DNA of 5,801 nt from Bifidobacteriaceae bacterium. GTDB taxonomy: Bacteria > Actinomycetota > Actinomycetes > Actinomycetales > WQXJ01. Positions within the stretch are counted from its first letter, which is position 1. Each line of letters starts with the position of its first letter. Under the pieces are notes generated by a model. The model was not told the DNA's origin and ran no database searches. It worked only from the letters and a program-made list of their open reading frames with translations. Location of the stretch: the NCBI GenBank assembly GCA_031278675.1, contig JAITJY010000420.1, forward strand, positions 1 to 5,801, given 5' to 3'. The position numbers and the translations under genes were made by a program. Of this stretch, positions 4,599-5,801 are shown in pieces.

Positions 4599-5801
4599 CT
4601 AGCTGACTACGGTGCCGAAGGCGAGGCCAAGCAGGTAGGTGACGGTGGCCGCGCCCCAGCCGATCCCGATCTGACGCAGGCCCTTCTTGATCGGTGACGT
4701 GCCGGACAGGATTCCGGCGTACATGCCGGTGACGGCCAGGCCACAGCCGACGAGCAGCGCCGCCACCAGCACCGCAGTCAATCCGGTCAGGCCCAGAACA
4801 TAAGGGATGACGGGGATGGCAGCCCCGGCGGAAAAGAAACAGAAGCTGGCGGTGCCAGCTCTGATTCCGGAGCCGACCACCTCGCTGTTGGCGCGGGCCC
4901 CGGGCAGAGAGAACGTGGCCCGGTTGGTCAGCACAAGTTGAGCGCGAGCCCTCGCCTGGTCTTCGCTAAGACCGCGAGCGCGGTAGACCAGCGCCAATTC
5001 GTTGGCATTGATGTCCAGGTCAGGTAAGGCGTGCGAGGTCTTCGGGTCCGGGTTTGAGGCGTCCAGCAACGCGCGCTGCGAGTCGACGGACACATATTCG
5101 CCGGCGGCCATCGACATGGCGCCGGACAGCAGTCCGGCGATCCCTGTAGCCATGACCACCTTGGGGCTGACTCCCGTACCGCCTATCCCGAGCACCAGCG
5201 ACAGGTTGGACACCAGCCCGTCGTTGGCCCCGAAGACCGCAGCCCGGAAAGTACCCGAGATTCTGGCACGCCCGCGTTCCGCCAACCCCCGGATCACTTC
5301 TGAATGGACCTGTTCGTCGGCGGTGATGGAGGCTGGCACGGACGGGTCGCGCGCATATTTGGTGCGTGTTTCTGCGCGTCCCGCGATAGCCAGTGCGAAC
5401 ACAAACCCGAAATGTTTGGCCATGAATCCCAGAAGGTCCGTTGACCAGCGCCGCCGCGGAATCCTGTCCGCTTTGGGGCCGAGCAGGTCGCGCCAGTGCT
5501 GGGCGTGGCGCTCTTCGGCATCGGCCAGGCTTAAGAGGATGTCGCGCTCCACCGGGGTGGAGCGTTGCGCCAAGTCCCGATAGGTATTGGCCTCTTGCAG
5601 TTCATCCGAGAGGTAGCGGCGCCAACGCCGCACCCGCGCCTGCGGCCGGCCCACGGCGGTGGGGGATTGCTCCGCGCCATCTGCTTTATGTGGGGCTGGT
5701 CTTGGGGTTGGCTCTGGGGCTGGCTCTGGGGCTGGTCTTGTGGTTGGCTCTGGGGCTGGCCCTGGGGCTGGTCTTGGGGTTGGCTCTGGGGCTGGTCTTG
5801 G
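4599..5801 (-). CDS. Ferritin-like domain fused to VIT1/CCC1-family iron/manganese transporter, 5' end outside window
   Basis: This is a membrane protein expected to move Fe2+ or Mn2+ across the cytoplasmic membrane; fusions of this layout (MbfA-like) are associated with iron export or detoxification. Numbering from GTG at 5654, the N-terminal ferritin-like part carries EANTY (Glu21), EERH (Glu47, His50) and EQVH (Glu114, His117), plausible di-iron ligands. The VIT part has FGANDGLVSNLSLVLG (141-156), GLLSGAMSMAAGEYVSVDSQ (174-193), NELALVYRARGLS (218-230) and three C-terminal helices (about 263-286, 288-312, 329-350). GTG 5654 has no Shine-Dalgarno at proper distance. The frame stays open upstream to the window edge without another start codon, encoding a Pro-rich repeat and then HKADGAEQSPTA. 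The true start therefore probably lies beyond base 5801, giving a cytosolic Pro-rich N-terminal tail. The gene converges on the transporter gene. Metal specificity and direction are inference. Confidence 0.88.
   Translation of the reverse strand, partial: PRPAPEPTPRPAPGPAPEPTTRPAPEPAPEPTPRPAPHKADGAEQSPTAVGRPQARVRRWRRYLSDELQEANTYRDLAQRSTPVERDILLSLADAEERHAQHWRDLLGPKADRIPRRRWSTDLLGFMAKHFGFVFALAIAGRAETRTKYARDPSVPASITADEQVHSEVIRGLAERGRARISGTFRAAVFGANDGLVSNLSLVLGIGGTGVSPKVVMATGIAGLLSGAMSMAAGEYVSVDSQRALLDASNPDPKTSHALPDLDINANELALVYRARGLSEDQARARAQLVLTNRATFSLPGARANSEVVGSGIRAGTASFCFFSAGAAIPVIPYVLGLTGLTAVLVAALLVGCGLAVTGMYAGILSGTSPIKKGLRQIGIGWGAATVTYLLGLAFGTVVS
5691..5801 (-). repeat. 36-bp in-frame repeat encoding an X-Pro tail on the VIT-type protein
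   Basis: In the frame of the ferritin/VIT gene, three 36-bp units (5763-5798, 5727-5762, 5691-5726, in protein order) encode RPAPEPTPRPAP, GPAPEPTTRPAP and EPAPEPTPRPAP. Every proline codon in the repeat is CCA, and 18 of 19 alternate codons are CCA; the exception, ACA at 5739-5741, is one base away. This uniformity and the fixed hexamer rhythm point to expansion by slippage. The array runs off the window. On the plus strand it places GGGG runs every 12 bases, with one interrupted run. Confidence 0.88.

Noticed and set aside
4382..4606. Small plus-strand gene with Trp/Gly-rich 18-residue repeats
   Set aside because: It has a TTG start without a Shine-Dalgarno, its content comes entirely from the palindrome and 54-bp repeats, and it overlaps the end of the VIT-type gene.

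Overview
The window looks like chromosomal DNA from a high-G+C Gram-positive actinomycete. It is G+C-rich by eye, uses GTG starts, and encodes a clear MshA-type glycosyltransferase, the first enzyme of mycothiol synthesis, a pathway characteristic of Actinomycetes. I cannot place it below that rank.

Layout. (1) Positions 1-809 (+) hold the 3' part of an M20-family amidohydrolase whose start lies before the window. (2) Positions 806-2083 (+) hold mshA, overlapping the previous stop by 4 bases (GTGA), so the two are probably translationally coupled. (3) After a 79-base gap, 2163-4016 (+) encode a DHA2-type (14-TM, EmrB/QacA-like) drug/proton antiporter. Its TM6-TM7 loop is swollen by six in-frame copies of a 39-bp (13-residue) Gly/Asp/Arg-rich repeat. 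(4) A 582-base convergent intergenic region (4017-4598) is packed with repeats: a symmetric 150-bp AT-rich element built from a 21-bp motif (L1, L2 / R2, R1, with both pairs spaced exactly 31 bp), a 42-bp tandem repeat, a solo copy of the element's left end, a bidirectional terminator-like palindrome, and a 54-bp tandem repeat. (5) Positions 4599-5801 (-) encode a ferritin-like/VIT1-CCC1 fusion (iron or manganese handling). Its reading frame stays open to the window edge through a Pro-rich repeat, so the true start is probably outside the window.

How the genes fit together. The first three genes run in the same direction. The amidohydrolase and mshA are probably co-expressed; the transporter may or may not share their transcript. 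One speculative reading is thiol/detoxification metabolism: MshA starts mycothiol synthesis, the M20 enzyme might hydrolyse N-acyl amino acids, and the DHA2 pump might export toxic compounds. The iron-transport gene is transcribed toward this group and is separate from it.

The most unusual content is the repeats. Five repeat families lie within about 3 kb. Two are in-frame minisatellites inside membrane-protein genes, and one is a paired, helically phased inverted element resembling the multi-repeat ends of some insertion sequences, with no transposase nearby. No RNA genes or CRISPR arrays were found.
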